A stretch of 64,000 bases of DNA from Deltaproteobacteria bacterium (GTDB taxonomy: Bacteria; Desulfobacterota; Desulfobacteria; Desulfobacterales; JAFDMD01): assembly GCA_019306065.1 (NCBI GenBank), contig JAFDMF010000006.1, forward strand, positions 36,827 through 100,826. The letters run 5' to 3'. The notes beneath the pieces were generated by a model. That model saw only the letters and a list, made by a program, of their open reading frames with translations, ran no database searches and was not told the origin of the DNA. A program made the translations under genes and the position numbers. Each line of letters begins with the position of its first letter. Positions within the stretch are counted from its first letter, which is position 1. Positions 51,140 through 59,015 of the stretch are shown piece by piece.

Positions 51140-51476
51140 ATAAAATTTTACCCGTATCTTTTATTTCATTATAAAATGAATTTTTGCTTGCAGATATAAT
51201 ATCATATTCTGCCTTTGTATATACAAGCAGATCAATCGGAACCTTTTTGCTAAACTCGTAAATATTTCTGCGAACCTTCAATTTATTCTTCATTTTTTCG
51301 TCATAGTTTGAGGCTATTTTTTGCGAATCCAATATAACCATAATATCTATATCGCTATTTTCAGCGGTTTCCTTTTTTGCATAAGAACCGAATAAAACTA
51401 TTTTATACGGATTTAACTCCTTTAATTTTTCGGTTATTTCGTAAATATATTTATTTTCTGTTTTTATTTTTCCCAT
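51111..51476 (-). CDS. MNT-type nucleotidyltransferase antitoxin
   Basis: The 121-residue protein has the minimal nucleotidyltransferase core VLFGSYAKKETAENSDIDIMVILDS (29-53 region), with GS and the two catalytic aspartates in SDIDIMV, and a third acid near IDLLVYT. MntA-like proteins inactivate HEPN partners by AMP addition. The partner gene (50744-51139) is broken by a TAG, so this antitoxin is probably solitary. The start is 8 bases from the DUF2442 N-terminal fragment. Confidence 0.85.
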   Translation of the reverse strand: MGKIKTENKYIYEITEKLKELNPYKIVLFGSYAKKETAENSDIDIMVILDSQKIASNYDEKMKNKLKVRRNIYEFSKKVPIDLLVYTKAEYDIISASKNSFYNEIKDTGKILYEKTDQRLD

Positions 51477-51483
51477 AATTTTA

Positions 51484-51591
51484 TCAAGCCCGATTATCTG
51501 TTTTGCCGACCGCTTTTAAATCAACCTCGCCGGATTCTTTTGTATTGAATTTTAAAAATATCTTAAAATCTTTTATATAAACGGCTTCCAT
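51484..51591 (-). pseudogene. N-terminal fragment of a DUF2442 gene
   Basis: The ATG at 51591 opens MEAVYIKDFKIFLKFNTKES and runs to EVDLK, matching MEVVYIKEARYIKDFKIFLK...EVDLK of the copy at 54608-54826. It then diverges into AVGKTDNRA and a stop. The C-terminal end of the gene appears at 50664-50741. Confidence 0.7.
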
Positions 51592-51622
51592 AATTTTGTA
51601 TATTCGGACGTTAGATTCGGTT

Positions 51623-52624
51623 TTAATTTTTTTCCAATATATAAATATATTCCTCCGTATTATTTGCAAGATGACTTCGATTTTCGTCTTTATCCGCCTT
51701 AAAGCGTTGATAACTTTTAGAAGCAAAATCTAATTTACCGTATTTACTCATGATGTTTTTTATATCTTCGGGAGGCATAAGCCCTTCATTGTTATAGCTT
51801 AAAAAAATGTATTTAAAATCCGCATTCTTTATTAATTCTTCAAACTCCTCTTTTACATAATTTTTACTGCAATATTTCGATTTATTATACTCCGGCAGAC
51901 CTGTTTTTCCTTTTGGAATAAAATTATCATATTTTGCAATAGTATTTAACAAATGATAATTTGCTCCGTATTGTCTGGAATTATACGGCGGGTCAAGATA
52001 AAGAATAAAGCCTTTGATCTGTTTAATTAATTTATTGCTATCCGTATTAAAAACCTGATGTCTGTTATTATTTATTTCGTATTCGGCGGGAATTAATATT
52101 AAATCTTTTTGAGCCGATTTTTTCAGATGTTTTAAATATGCCCCGTAAACCGAAGCGGTATTTGCAACTTTGTCTGCCGCTTCCAATAAACTTGTAAGCA
52201 AAAAATAATACAAACTATCGTCCATTTTTTTATTTTCTTTCCATTCTTTTATTTTTGTTCTTATCGCATCTATTTTTTTTCCGTTTTTATCGGAAAAATA
52301 TTGTCTGTTTCCCTCGCCCCCTTTGCAGTAATTTTTAAAAATAAATTCTTCTTTCGGCTCTATATTATTCAATTCTTCTATAAATATTTCTTTATTTTTT
52401 ATGGGCGAGTGATTTTCTATATAATTTTTATTTAATACAAAACTGTAATATTCAAGGTCGTTGCTGATTACTTTTTTAACTTCCTGCTTGAAATTTCTGC
52501 CGATTATACCTGTTCCGGCAAAAATGTCACAAAAAACTCTATCCGATAAATCCGATCCTGCAACCGAAAGAATAGTTTCTTTTATAAAGTTTCCAAGTTT
52601 ATATTTCGAGCCTATATAGTTCAT
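51623..52624 (-). CDS. D12-class adenine-specific DNA methyltransferase
   Basis: The 333-residue enzyme opens with NYIGSKYKLGNFI (2-14), the D12-type SAM-site start, then FCDIFAGTGIIGRNF and YLDPPYNSRQYGANYHLLNTIAKYD (near 210), where DPPY is catalytic motif IV. It methylates N6 of adenine. It lies two bases behind the endonuclease gene and is the third gene of an MTase-REase-MTase run. Pairs of methyltransferases often serve asymmetric recognition sites, which could apply here. Confidence 0.9.
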   Translation of the reverse strand: MNYIGSKYKLGNFIKETILSVAGSDLSDRVFCDIFAGTGIIGRNFKQEVKKVISNDLEYYSFVLNKNYIENHSPIKNKEIFIEELNNIEPKEEFIFKNYCKGGEGNRQYFSDKNGKKIDAIRTKIKEWKENKKMDDSLYYFLLTSLLEAADKVANTASVYGAYLKHLKKSAQKDLILIPAEYEINNNRHQVFNTDSNKLIKQIKGFILYLDPPYNSRQYGANYHLLNTIAKYDNFIPKGKTGLPEYNKSKYCSKNYVKEEFEELIKNADFKYIFLSYNNEGLMPPEDIKNIMSKYGKLDFASKSYQRFKADKDENRSHLANNTEEYIYILEKN

Positions 52625-52626
52625 GA

Positions 52627-53763
52627 TTAATATTTTATTTCATTAAAAATAATTGATTTATCATCGGAACAAACCGAAAATTCAACATATCTTAATTTTA
52701 ATATTTTATTTGTATTGTTAAAATTATTCATTGCGGAAATTAAATTAAGATATTCTTCCGATTTTTTATTCGGAATCTCTTTTGAAATAATCATAGGTTC
52801 TATATCCGAATATCTGTTAGGAATATAATATTGTTCAATCCAATCTATATACCGTTGTAACTGGATTGTTATTTCTGCATAAGCCTCATGCGATTTTAGC
52901 TCTATAGGTATTACTTTTCTATTTTTTCCGGCAATCGATAGCATTATATCGATTCTTTGCATACCGACTCCGCATGAAACTTCGTTGCCTATCCATTCTA
53001 TATTTTGATCTGCAAACATAAACGGTTTTTCTATATTCTGCATTAAATATGCCTGAAGATGAGTTTCAAATTGTTTACCGCTATCATGTTTATTAATAAG
53101 TCTTGGCAAAATATTTATCGTCTCTTTTCTGCCTGCATAATTAAAGCAAACTTCAATCGGTTTTATTTCTTGAGTTCTTTCTTCAAAAGTAAAATTTTCT
53201 CCTTCTAAAACTTCCATTCGGTTCTTTTTTCTGATTAACCCAATTAATCTTTCGCTTTCGTATATAGTTATCATTGTATTGCCGCGGTTGCCTTTTAGTT
53301 TTCTATAAATTAAACTCCAAAGCATTTGATTAGGCGAATGAATATTTTTTATTTCGTCCAAAGCTTCCCATTCCGTAACCCCTTTTGAATAAACTTGATA
53401 CGGTTCTATAATTGTTCTAAAAGTCAGCGACTTCTCTAATCCTTCTTTCAAATATTGAGAACCGTCATTATTATCTAAAAAAGAAAGCGCTTCTTTTACC
53501 TTAAAAACTCCGTAAAATTTACCTTCATAAATTCCCTTTTGAAAATTTTGCTGCAAATAAAAGATTATAAAATCACCAATTCTTACTCTTTGGCTGTCTG
53601 CAATCATTCCGAGCAGATTGTTTTCTGTAGTAGAGTGCAATTTACTATTAGAAGAATTATTAAAATCTATTACGTTATTCTTTGCTCCGGTTCCTGTAAA
53701 CATGTATTCCAAATGACACTTAAATGTTGACGTATCTACAATAAAAACATGAGTAGTTGACAT
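52627..53763 (-). CDS. Predicted restriction endonuclease: PUA/EVE-like N-domain, PD-(D/E)XK C-domain
   Basis: The 378-residue protein has an N-terminal half with RIGDFIIFYLQ and GIYEGKFYGVFKV, the barrel strands expected of an EVE/PUA-like base reader. The C-terminal half has RIDIMLSIAGKNRKVIPIELKSHEAYAEITIQLQRYIDWIEQY, where D, E and K (IELK) match a PD-(D/E)XK nuclease of NucS/RmuC-like type. Its ATG overlaps the stop of the upstream methyltransferase (TAATG) and a second methyltransferase follows after 2 bases, so restriction is the probable role. Not matched to a named enzyme. Confidence 0.75.
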   Translation of the reverse strand: MSTTHVFIVDTSTFKCHLEYMFTGTGAKNNVIDFNNSSNSKLHSTTENNLLGMIADSQRVRIGDFIIFYLQQNFQKGIYEGKFYGVFKVKEALSFLDNNDGSQYLKEGLEKSLTFRTIIEPYQVYSKGVTEWEALDEIKNIHSPNQMLWSLIYRKLKGNRGNTMITIYESERLIGLIRKKNRMEVLEGENFTFEERTQEIKPIEVCFNYAGRKETINILPRLINKHDSGKQFETHLQAYLMQNIEKPFMFADQNIEWIGNEVSCGVGMQRIDIMLSIAGKNRKVIPIELKSHEAYAEITIQLQRYIDWIEQYYIPNRYSDIEPMIISKEIPNKKSEEYLNLISAMNNFNNTNKILKLRYVEFSVCSDDKSIIFNEIKY

Positions 53764-54560
53764 TACTTATCCTTTTTAAAAACCAAAATATATTCATGTT
53801 TAAAGATATAATAATCGCTGGTTAAAGCTCTGTATTTCCAAATACCGAATTTTCCTAATTTCCCTCTGTTTCCTTCTATATTTTTAACTATAATTCCTTT
53901 TAATTTTACTCTGAATTTTTTTTTAATTGCGTCAAGGAGATAAAACGATAAGGGAATAACTTCTCTGTTTTTATATACGTCTCCGATTATGATTGCAAAA
54001 TATCGATTGTTTTCCAAATATTTTAAACTGTTTTTAATAACAATTAAAAATTTTTGAATAAATAGGCTTAAATCCGAGATTGCGGATAAGTCTTCTTTTT
54101 TATCCGTAAATTTAACTATATCCAAATAAGGAGGGTGCATTATTAAAAGTTGAACATTTTTTTTATTAATTTTTTTTAATGATAGATTAATTTTTTCTTC
54201 AAATTGCTTTTCATTCGTTACATCGCAATTATCTATTTCATATTTCGATTCGTCCGTAGGATAAGGCATATTTTTTTTGACATAGTTTAGTATATCTTCA
54301 TTAATATCAAAGCCTATACAATTTCTACTCAATTTCTCACACTCAAATAATGTTGTGCCGCTTCCTATAAAAACATCCAAAACGGTTTCATGTTTTTTAG
54401 TAAACCTTCTTATAAGCTGGTTTGGAATTTGAGGAATAAAGTTTCCATGATATATATTAGAATGCTTTCCCGTTCTATCTCTTGCGCCGATAAGCCACAA
54501 ACTATCAACATTTATATCAAGCTCTTTCCAATTTTTTAAATCCAAATCGTTATATTTCAT
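53763..54560 (-). CDS. DNA methyltransferase (N4-cytosine/N6-adenine type)
   Basis: The 265-residue protein has FIPQIPNQLIRRFTKKHETVLDVFIGSGTTLFE (about 42-74), the SAM-binding motif FxGxGTT, then GFDINEDIL, and motif IV as LLIMHPPYLDIV (near 136-147), where H takes the place of the usual D, N or S before PPY. This substitution is seen in some members but could lower activity. Its stop overlaps the endonuclease start by one base. It starts 48 bases behind the DUF2442 gene. Confidence 0.82.
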   Translation of the reverse strand: MKYNDLDLKNWKELDINVDSLWLIGARDRTGKHSNIYHGNFIPQIPNQLIRRFTKKHETVLDVFIGSGTTLFECEKLSRNCIGFDINEDILNYVKKNMPYPTDESKYEIDNCDVTNEKQFEEKINLSLKKINKKNVQLLIMHPPYLDIVKFTDKKEDLSAISDLSLFIQKFLIVIKNSLKYLENNRYFAIIIGDVYKNREVIPLSFYLLDAIKKKFRVKLKGIIVKNIEGNRGKLGKFGIWKYRALTSDYYIFKHEYILVFKKDK

Positions 54561-54607
54561 TTCGCTTTTTTTATAATTGGTTTAGTATAATAGGACAAAT
54601 AGATTTT

Positions 54608-54826
54608 TTATAACGGCGTAATATCAAAACCGCAATCCCACGCCAGAGTAGCCCGAGAATCAAAATGAAATTTCGAGAAACAAACAGGGTTTCTTAAAGG
54701 TTTTGCGGCTTTGTATTTATATATAATATTTTTCAAATCAACCTCGCCGGATTCTTTTGTATTAATTTTTAAAAATATCTTAAAATCTTTTATATAACGC
54801 GCTTCTTTTATATAAACGACTTCCAT
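54608..54826 (-). CDS. DUF2442 protein
   Basis: The 72-residue protein contains VVYIKEARYIKDFKIFLKINTKESGEVDLKNIIYKYK and FSKFHFDSRATLAWDCGFDITP, the complete DUF2442 core. The C-terminal tail is short compared with the remnant at 50664-50741. DUF2442 genes are often paired with DUF4160 or sit near toxins, with no proven activity. It lies between two methyltransferase genes, in the same orientation, and may be a transcription regulator of the cluster. Confidence 0.78.
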   Translation of the reverse strand: MEVVYIKEARYIKDFKIFLKINTKESGEVDLKNIIYKYKAAKPLRNPVCFSKFHFDSRATLAWDCGFDITPL

Positions 54827-54864
54827 AACTTCCCCATGACTAAAAATTTTGCTATTTCCGACAG

Positions 54865-55731
54865 TTATTTATTATCTTCATAATTGAACTCGACTTTGCT
54901 TTGAGTAACTATTTCTTCAAGAATTTTATTAAGATAGCCTTGTTTTACGGCTTCGTTAAATCTTTCTTTAAGAAACCGAAGTCTGCGCAAGCCTATTTTA
55001 ACGTAAGCCTCTTCCAATTCTATTCCGATTGAGTTTCTGCAGAGTTCTTTTGCAACAAAAGATGTTGTAAATGTTCCGGAAAAAGGATCCATTACCCAAT
55101 CTTTTTTATCGGAACTTGCTTTTATAATTCTTTGAAGCAAAGAGATCGGTTTTTGCGTAGGGTGATTTTCATATTCCCCCATTCTGTAGCGGACTCTCGG
55201 AAATTCCCAAACATTGCCCGGAACCTTTTCGGAATTATAAACTGCAGGGATAGCTTTACGATAATCAATAAGTTTTCTTCTTGCGCCTGTTTTTGCTTCG
55301 ACAAGAATATTATTTGCATTGAACGTATAATTATTTTTATCTTTTACGCAAAAAAGAATCGGCTCATACATTGATCCGTAATATTTTTTTGCCTGAACTC
55401 CGGAACTGTCATAATGCCAAACTATTCTGGAAAGAATATCTAATTTTTTGCGTAAATAAATATCAAAAAAAGGCATAAATTGAGTTGCGGTCATTACATA
55501 AAAGCTTCCTGCAGGTTTTAGTTTTGCAATACATAAATCAAGCCATTTATAACACCAGTTTAAATAATCTTCTTCGGTATTCCATTTATCTTTATTACCG
55601 TTAAAGTTTTTTCCGATATTATAAGGAGGGTCGGCAAAAATCAAATCTATAGATTCGTCTGCAATATTTTTTAAAGCTTCAATTGCGTCTCCGAGTATTA
55701 TTTTATGATTATTGCTTCCTAAATTTTCCAT
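54865..55731 (-). CDS. yhdJ: YhdJ-like adenine-specific DNA methyltransferase
   Basis: The 288-residue enzyme resembles YhdJ along its length: IFADPPYNIGKNFNGN (31-46) with motif IV DPPY, ILSRIVWHYDSSGVQAKKYYGSMYEPILF, LVEAKTGARRKLIDYRK, VPGNVWEFPRVRYRMGEYENHPTQKP and MDPFSGTFTTSFVAKEL. E. coli YhdJ methylates the second A of ATGCAT and has no cognate nuclease. It begins 3 bases behind argC and so is probably cotranscribed with a biosynthetic gene. Target specificity is inferred from similarity. Confidence 0.88.
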   Translation of the reverse strand: MENLGSNNHKIILGDAIEALKNIADESIDLIFADPPYNIGKNFNGNKDKWNTEEDYLNWCYKWLDLCIAKLKPAGSFYVMTATQFMPFFDIYLRKKLDILSRIVWHYDSSGVQAKKYYGSMYEPILFCVKDKNNYTFNANNILVEAKTGARRKLIDYRKAIPAVYNSEKVPGNVWEFPRVRYRMGEYENHPTQKPISLLQRIIKASSDKKDWVMDPFSGTFTTSFVAKELCRNSIGIELEEAYVKIGLRRLRFLKERFNEAVKQGYLNKILEEIVTQSKVEFNYEDNK

Positions 55732-55734
55732 TTT

Positions 55735-56775
55735 TTACAACGAATACCCGGCATTATCAAGCCCGATTCTTTCATCCAAACCCAGCATAATATTCATATT
55801 TTGCACGGCTTGTCCCGCGGCGCCTTTTACAAGATTATCAATTGCGGATAAAAGTATAAGCCTGTTATTTTTTTTATCTATCTTTGCTCCTATGTCGCAA
55901 AAGTTGGTTCCTCTTACCGCAAGAGTATCCGGAATTCTATCTTTGCATACTCTTATAAAATGTCTGCCTTTATAATAAGATAACAGATTGTTTAAAATAT
56001 GTTTTTCTTCAATTCTGTTATCTGTAAGCTGCGCATAAATTGTTGTTTCGATTCCGCGAGACATTGGTATTAAATGAGGAACAAATGTTATGGATGCCGA
56101 TGGTCCTGCTTCTTTTTGCAAAATCTCTTCAATTTCCGGCGAATGTCTGTGAGACGCAATTTTATATGCTTTAAAAGATTCTGCAGCGCTACAATACTGG
56201 CTTGTTAAAGAAAGAGACCTACCCGCTCCGCTTACGCCGGATTTTGCATCTATTATAATTGTTTCAGGTCTTATAAGTCTTGATTTTAAAATAGGCAGTA
56301 AAGGCAAAAGCGCGCCTGTAGGATAACAACCCGGATTGCCTATAAGACGCGCTTTTCTTATTTTATTTACATATACTTCGCAAAGTCCGTAAACCGCTTC
56401 TTTTAAAAGCTCTTTTGCCAAATGCTTCTGATAATGTTTTTCGTAAATATCAGGTTCTGCAAATCTGAAATCCGCAGATAAATCTATTACTTTTTTGCCT
56501 TGGGCAACAAATCGAGGCGCTATTTCCATAGAAATTTTATGAGGCAGAGCCAAAAAGAAAATATCCGCTTTTTCTGCCGTTGTTTGGTTATACTCTTCGC
56601 ATTTTAAATCAATTATTCCTTCCATAGCAGGATATATTTTATTAAAATTTATCCCTGCATACTGTCTTGAAGTTAAAACCGTAATTTCAACATCTTTATG
56701 CCCCGCAAGAATTCTTACAAGTTCCGCTCCGGCATATCCTGTCGCGCCTATTATTCCTACATTTATTTTATCCAT
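55735..56775 (-). CDS. argC: N-acetyl-gamma-glutamyl-phosphate reductase
   Basis: The 346-residue enzyme catalyses the third step of arginine synthesis. It has GIIGATGYAGAELVRIL (8-24), FLALPHKIS, VIDLSADFRF and the catalytic cysteine in GNPGCYPTGALLPLLP; HRHSPEIEE carries the active-site histidine. The length is normal. It follows the YkgJ-type gene by 41 bases with a strong AAAGGAGAAAAAA site, and the methyltransferase yhdJ follows after 3 bases. No other arg gene is present. Confidence 0.95.
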   Translation of the reverse strand: MDKINVGIIGATGYAGAELVRILAGHKDVEITVLTSRQYAGINFNKIYPAMEGIIDLKCEEYNQTTAEKADIFFLALPHKISMEIAPRFVAQGKKVIDLSADFRFAEPDIYEKHYQKHLAKELLKEAVYGLCEVYVNKIRKARLIGNPGCYPTGALLPLLPILKSRLIRPETIIIDAKSGVSGAGRSLSLTSQYCSAAESFKAYKIASHRHSPEIEEILQKEAGPSASITFVPHLIPMSRGIETTIYAQLTDNRIEEKHILNNLLSYYKGRHFIRVCKDRIPDTLAVRGTNFCDIGAKIDKKNNRLILLSAIDNLVKGAAGQAVQNMNIMLGLDERIGLDNAGYSL

Positions 56776-56816
56776 TTTTTTTCTCCTTTAAAAAGATGAA
56801 CGCCCGCAACTAAATA

Positions 56817-57578
56817 TCAGACATTTAAAAGCAGTTGTTTAAGCCAGCCTAATCCGAATTTTAAAAGCTCTGCATCATCTGTTTTTATTATATCCGCAAT
56901 ATCCTCGTTCGGCTTTAAGTCCGGCGGATTGTTTTTAAAAATATCATTTCCAAATGTATCAAGATCATAACATATCATACGGAATTTATTTTTTATATCG
57001 GAATTCAAAGAAGCGGAGCTAACAGTATTTGCAATGCCTATTATCTCTACAAGCATATCGTTTATTTTGTTATATTCTTCCGCCTCCTGATTCTTTATCC
57101 ATTCTTTCGGGGTATATTCTTTGCCCTGTTCAAAGCCTTTGCAATGCTCCTCTTTTATCAAAGCAAAATGTTCGGTAATTTTGCCTGTTTCTCTGTTTCG
57201 GGAAGCAAGCCGCGCCAGCGGATATAAACGGCAGGAAGACGGGCGGTCTTTGTAAACTTTGCAGCCTTCTTCCGAAACAAAAGGGCATTGAAGCCGGCTT
57301 TTATAATTCGGCTTTAAAGATACTATAGGAAGCCCCGTTTCGGGCCCGTCGTATTGCTCGCAGTATTTTTCTAAAAACTCGCCCGATGTTAAATTAAGAG
57401 CCTTTTTTAAACGCAAAATATCGTAAGGAGTAAGAATTTGATTAACATTTGTGCAGCATTGATTAAAACAAGCGTTTTTTTTTGAGCATAAAAAGCGGAA
57501 TTTGTCCGTTGCGGATAACGCGGTCATTTCTTCATAAGTTTTCATTGTTGCCGAAAGCCTCCTTTTTTTAAGATGCAA
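56817..57578 (-). CDS. YkgJ-type Fe/Zn-chelating cysteine-cluster protein
   Basis: The 253-residue protein has the CxxxCC pattern in NACFNQCCTNVNQILTPYDILRLKKAL, then CPFVSEEGCKVYKDRPSSCRLYPLAR, together the eight-cysteine set of the YkgJ/PF03692 family. A C-terminal region (about 140-250) adds helices. Such proteins bind iron-sulfur or zinc; function is unclear. The start may be the ATG at 57548 (MKTYEEM), since the first 10 residues are basic and poorly conserved-looking. It precedes argC in a possible operon. Confidence 0.85.
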   Translation of the reverse strand: MHLKKRRLSATMKTYEEMTALSATDKFRFLCSKKNACFNQCCTNVNQILTPYDILRLKKALNLTSGEFLEKYCEQYDGPETGLPIVSLKPNYKSRLQCPFVSEEGCKVYKDRPSSCRLYPLARLASRNRETGKITEHFALIKEEHCKGFEQGKEYTPKEWIKNQEAEEYNKINDMLVEIIGIANTVSSASLNSDIKNKFRMICYDLDTFGNDIFKNNPPDLKPNEDIADIIKTDDAELLKFGLGWLKQLLLNV

Positions 57579-57627
57579 AGTTGCAAAGATACAGAGTTTT
57601 AAATGAATTATTTTTTAGCAATTCTAT

Positions 57628-58044
57628 TTATTCCAGTAATAATGCTCTAAAACCTGCCTGCTTAAAATGTTCATCAGTAGTTAACGCTTCGTTGATTTTA
57701 CGGTTGCGCATTATTATAAAAGAAACGCAGTCCGTTAAACCCCATTCTTTATCCAAACGTTTACGATATAAACGAAACGCCTCGTTATAAAAAATTTCAG
57801 ACATAGGAATAACCGTAATTTTAGGATCCTGTTCAATCGCTTCTAATAACTTTACTCCGAATTCACGATATTTCAGTTTGGACAACGCATTTCCAATTTC
57901 TAACATTACAGCGTTAGTTGTTATTAGTTCCGTTTTTGCCGCTTCCAATTCTTCGGCAAGAATAGAGGCTCGCTTATGATAGAAGTCTCTATGAGAAGAT
58001 AAAACGATTGCATAAGCCGCATCTAAAAACGCTTCATTTGCCAT
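57628..58044 (-). CDS. PIN-domain ribonuclease toxin (VapC-like)
   Basis: The 138-residue protein has the PIN acids: D8 (AFLDAAYAIVLSS), E in AVMLEIGNALSK and D in WGLTDCVSFIIM, followed by EALTTDEHFKQAGFRAL, the fourth acid region. Predicted Mg-dependent RNase toxin. It overlaps the start of the stop codon of the antitoxin gene (11 bases) and ends in an isolated region. Active-site residues all appear present. Confidence 0.88.
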   Translation of the reverse strand: MANEAFLDAAYAIVLSSHRDFYHKRASILAEELEAAKTELITTNAVMLEIGNALSKLKYREFGVKLLEAIEQDPKITVIPMSEIFYNEAFRLYRKRLDKEWGLTDCVSFIIMRNRKINEALTTDEHFKQAGFRALLLE

Positions 58045-58264
58045 CGGCTTTATCCCCGTATAAATAATCTTCCAAATTTAAAGACCAATCCGGCGGACCA
58101 TCCAGATTAAGAGAACGAGCTGTTTTTAAAAAAGAGTTTGTTTTGTTTTTATCCGATAAATCGGTTTCTACAAAAATACGCACGCGGGTATTCGGCTTAA
58201 AAGCAAACGGTTTTATAGGATAAAACGCCTTGCCGTCAAACACCGCTTCAATTACAGAGTTCAT
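58034..58264 (-). CDS. VapB-like antitoxin (AF2212/DUF104-type)
   Basis: The 76-residue protein begins SVIEAVFDGKAFYPIKPFAFKPNTRVRIFVE, the DUF104-like beta-rich DNA-binding start, and ends with the LDGPPDWSLNLEDYLYG helix that contacts PIN toxins. GAGGATTATT precedes the ATG. A half palindrome (GGCAACGTCTCTACC, 58294-58308) lies about 30 bases upstream. The same leader recurs before the M20 peptidase gene at 61632. Confidence 0.85.
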   Translation of the reverse strand: MNSVIEAVFDGKAFYPIKPFAFKPNTRVRIFVETDLSDKNKTNSFLKTARSLNLDGPPDWSLNLEDYLYGDKADGK

Positions 58265-58496
58265 AATAATCCTCGCTTTTTTATTTAGCTGCAGGCAACG
58301 TCTCTACCGTTCTTTATATTTTACAATTAACTATAGGTAATTTTTATTATATATTTAACGGCAAGAAGTATCAACGAATATTAAGACCGATTTGTTATTT
58401 TAGCAAATTTGCGCAAGACAAGCCGGCGGAACGAAAAACAAGGCGAAAAATATTTTTATATTAATAAAGCGAAAAGCTATGAGAATTTGGCTGACG
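58265..58496. other. 232-base gap
   Basis: It contains the half palindrome at 58294-58308 and a fragment like the GCAAGACAAGCC...AAGGCGAAAAATATTTTT long-repeat arm near 58410-58465. No gene is seen. Confidence 0.5.
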
Positions 58497-59015
58497 TTAT
58501 TCTGTGATCATATTACAATTAAATCTAATTCCAAGTTCTGTTATTAATTGAAAGTCATTTATACATTTAACATTCATATTTTTACAAACATCAGGTATTT
58601 TAATCTTATTTTTCTTTTTGTTTGAAGCGGTAACCTTTTCCTCTTTTGTTACAACAACAGCATCTTCATCAATTGCATGAGCAATAACCCAAGGATCTGC
58701 AAGGGATCTGCCTTTTATACTATTAACCAAATATTTATGATTCGGATTGCTTTTGTAAATCTCTTTCAGACACTTTGCTACCTGTTCGTTTATAGCTCGA
58801 ATGGGAATATCGCATGATCTTATCCAAGCCGATAAATTATCCTCGGTTCTGATAATCTCATCATAAACATGCTCAGGAATAAAAATTTTACCTTCTCTTC
58901 CTAAAAAATTAAGAATATTCCAATAATCGGGCGAAATTTCGGGCGAATAGTATTTCCGCCAAGCTTCTATTAATACATTTGTATCTAAACAATATTTTTT
59001 CTTTTTTATATCCAT
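58497..59015 (-). CDS. DUF4411 (PIN-like) predicted toxin
   Basis: The 172-residue protein has KKKYCLDTNVLIEAWRKYY (6-24), IPEHVYDEIIR and LADPWVIAHAIDEDAVVVTKEE, the D...E...D set of a PIN fold in the DUF4411 form. DUF4411 genes typically follow an ImmA/IrrE-XRE gene, as here, with a 10-base overlap. The pair is a presumed toxin-antitoxin or stress-switch module in which the metalloprotease-regulator is the antidote. RNA target unknown. Confidence 0.85.
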   Translation of the reverse strand: MDIKKKKYCLDTNVLIEAWRKYYSPEISPDYWNILNFLGREGKIFIPEHVYDEIIRTEDNLSAWIRSCDIPIRAINEQVAKCLKEIYKSNPNHKYLVNSIKGRSLADPWVIAHAIDEDAVVVTKEEKVTASNKKKNKIKIPDVCKNMNVKCINDFQLITELGIRFNCNMITE

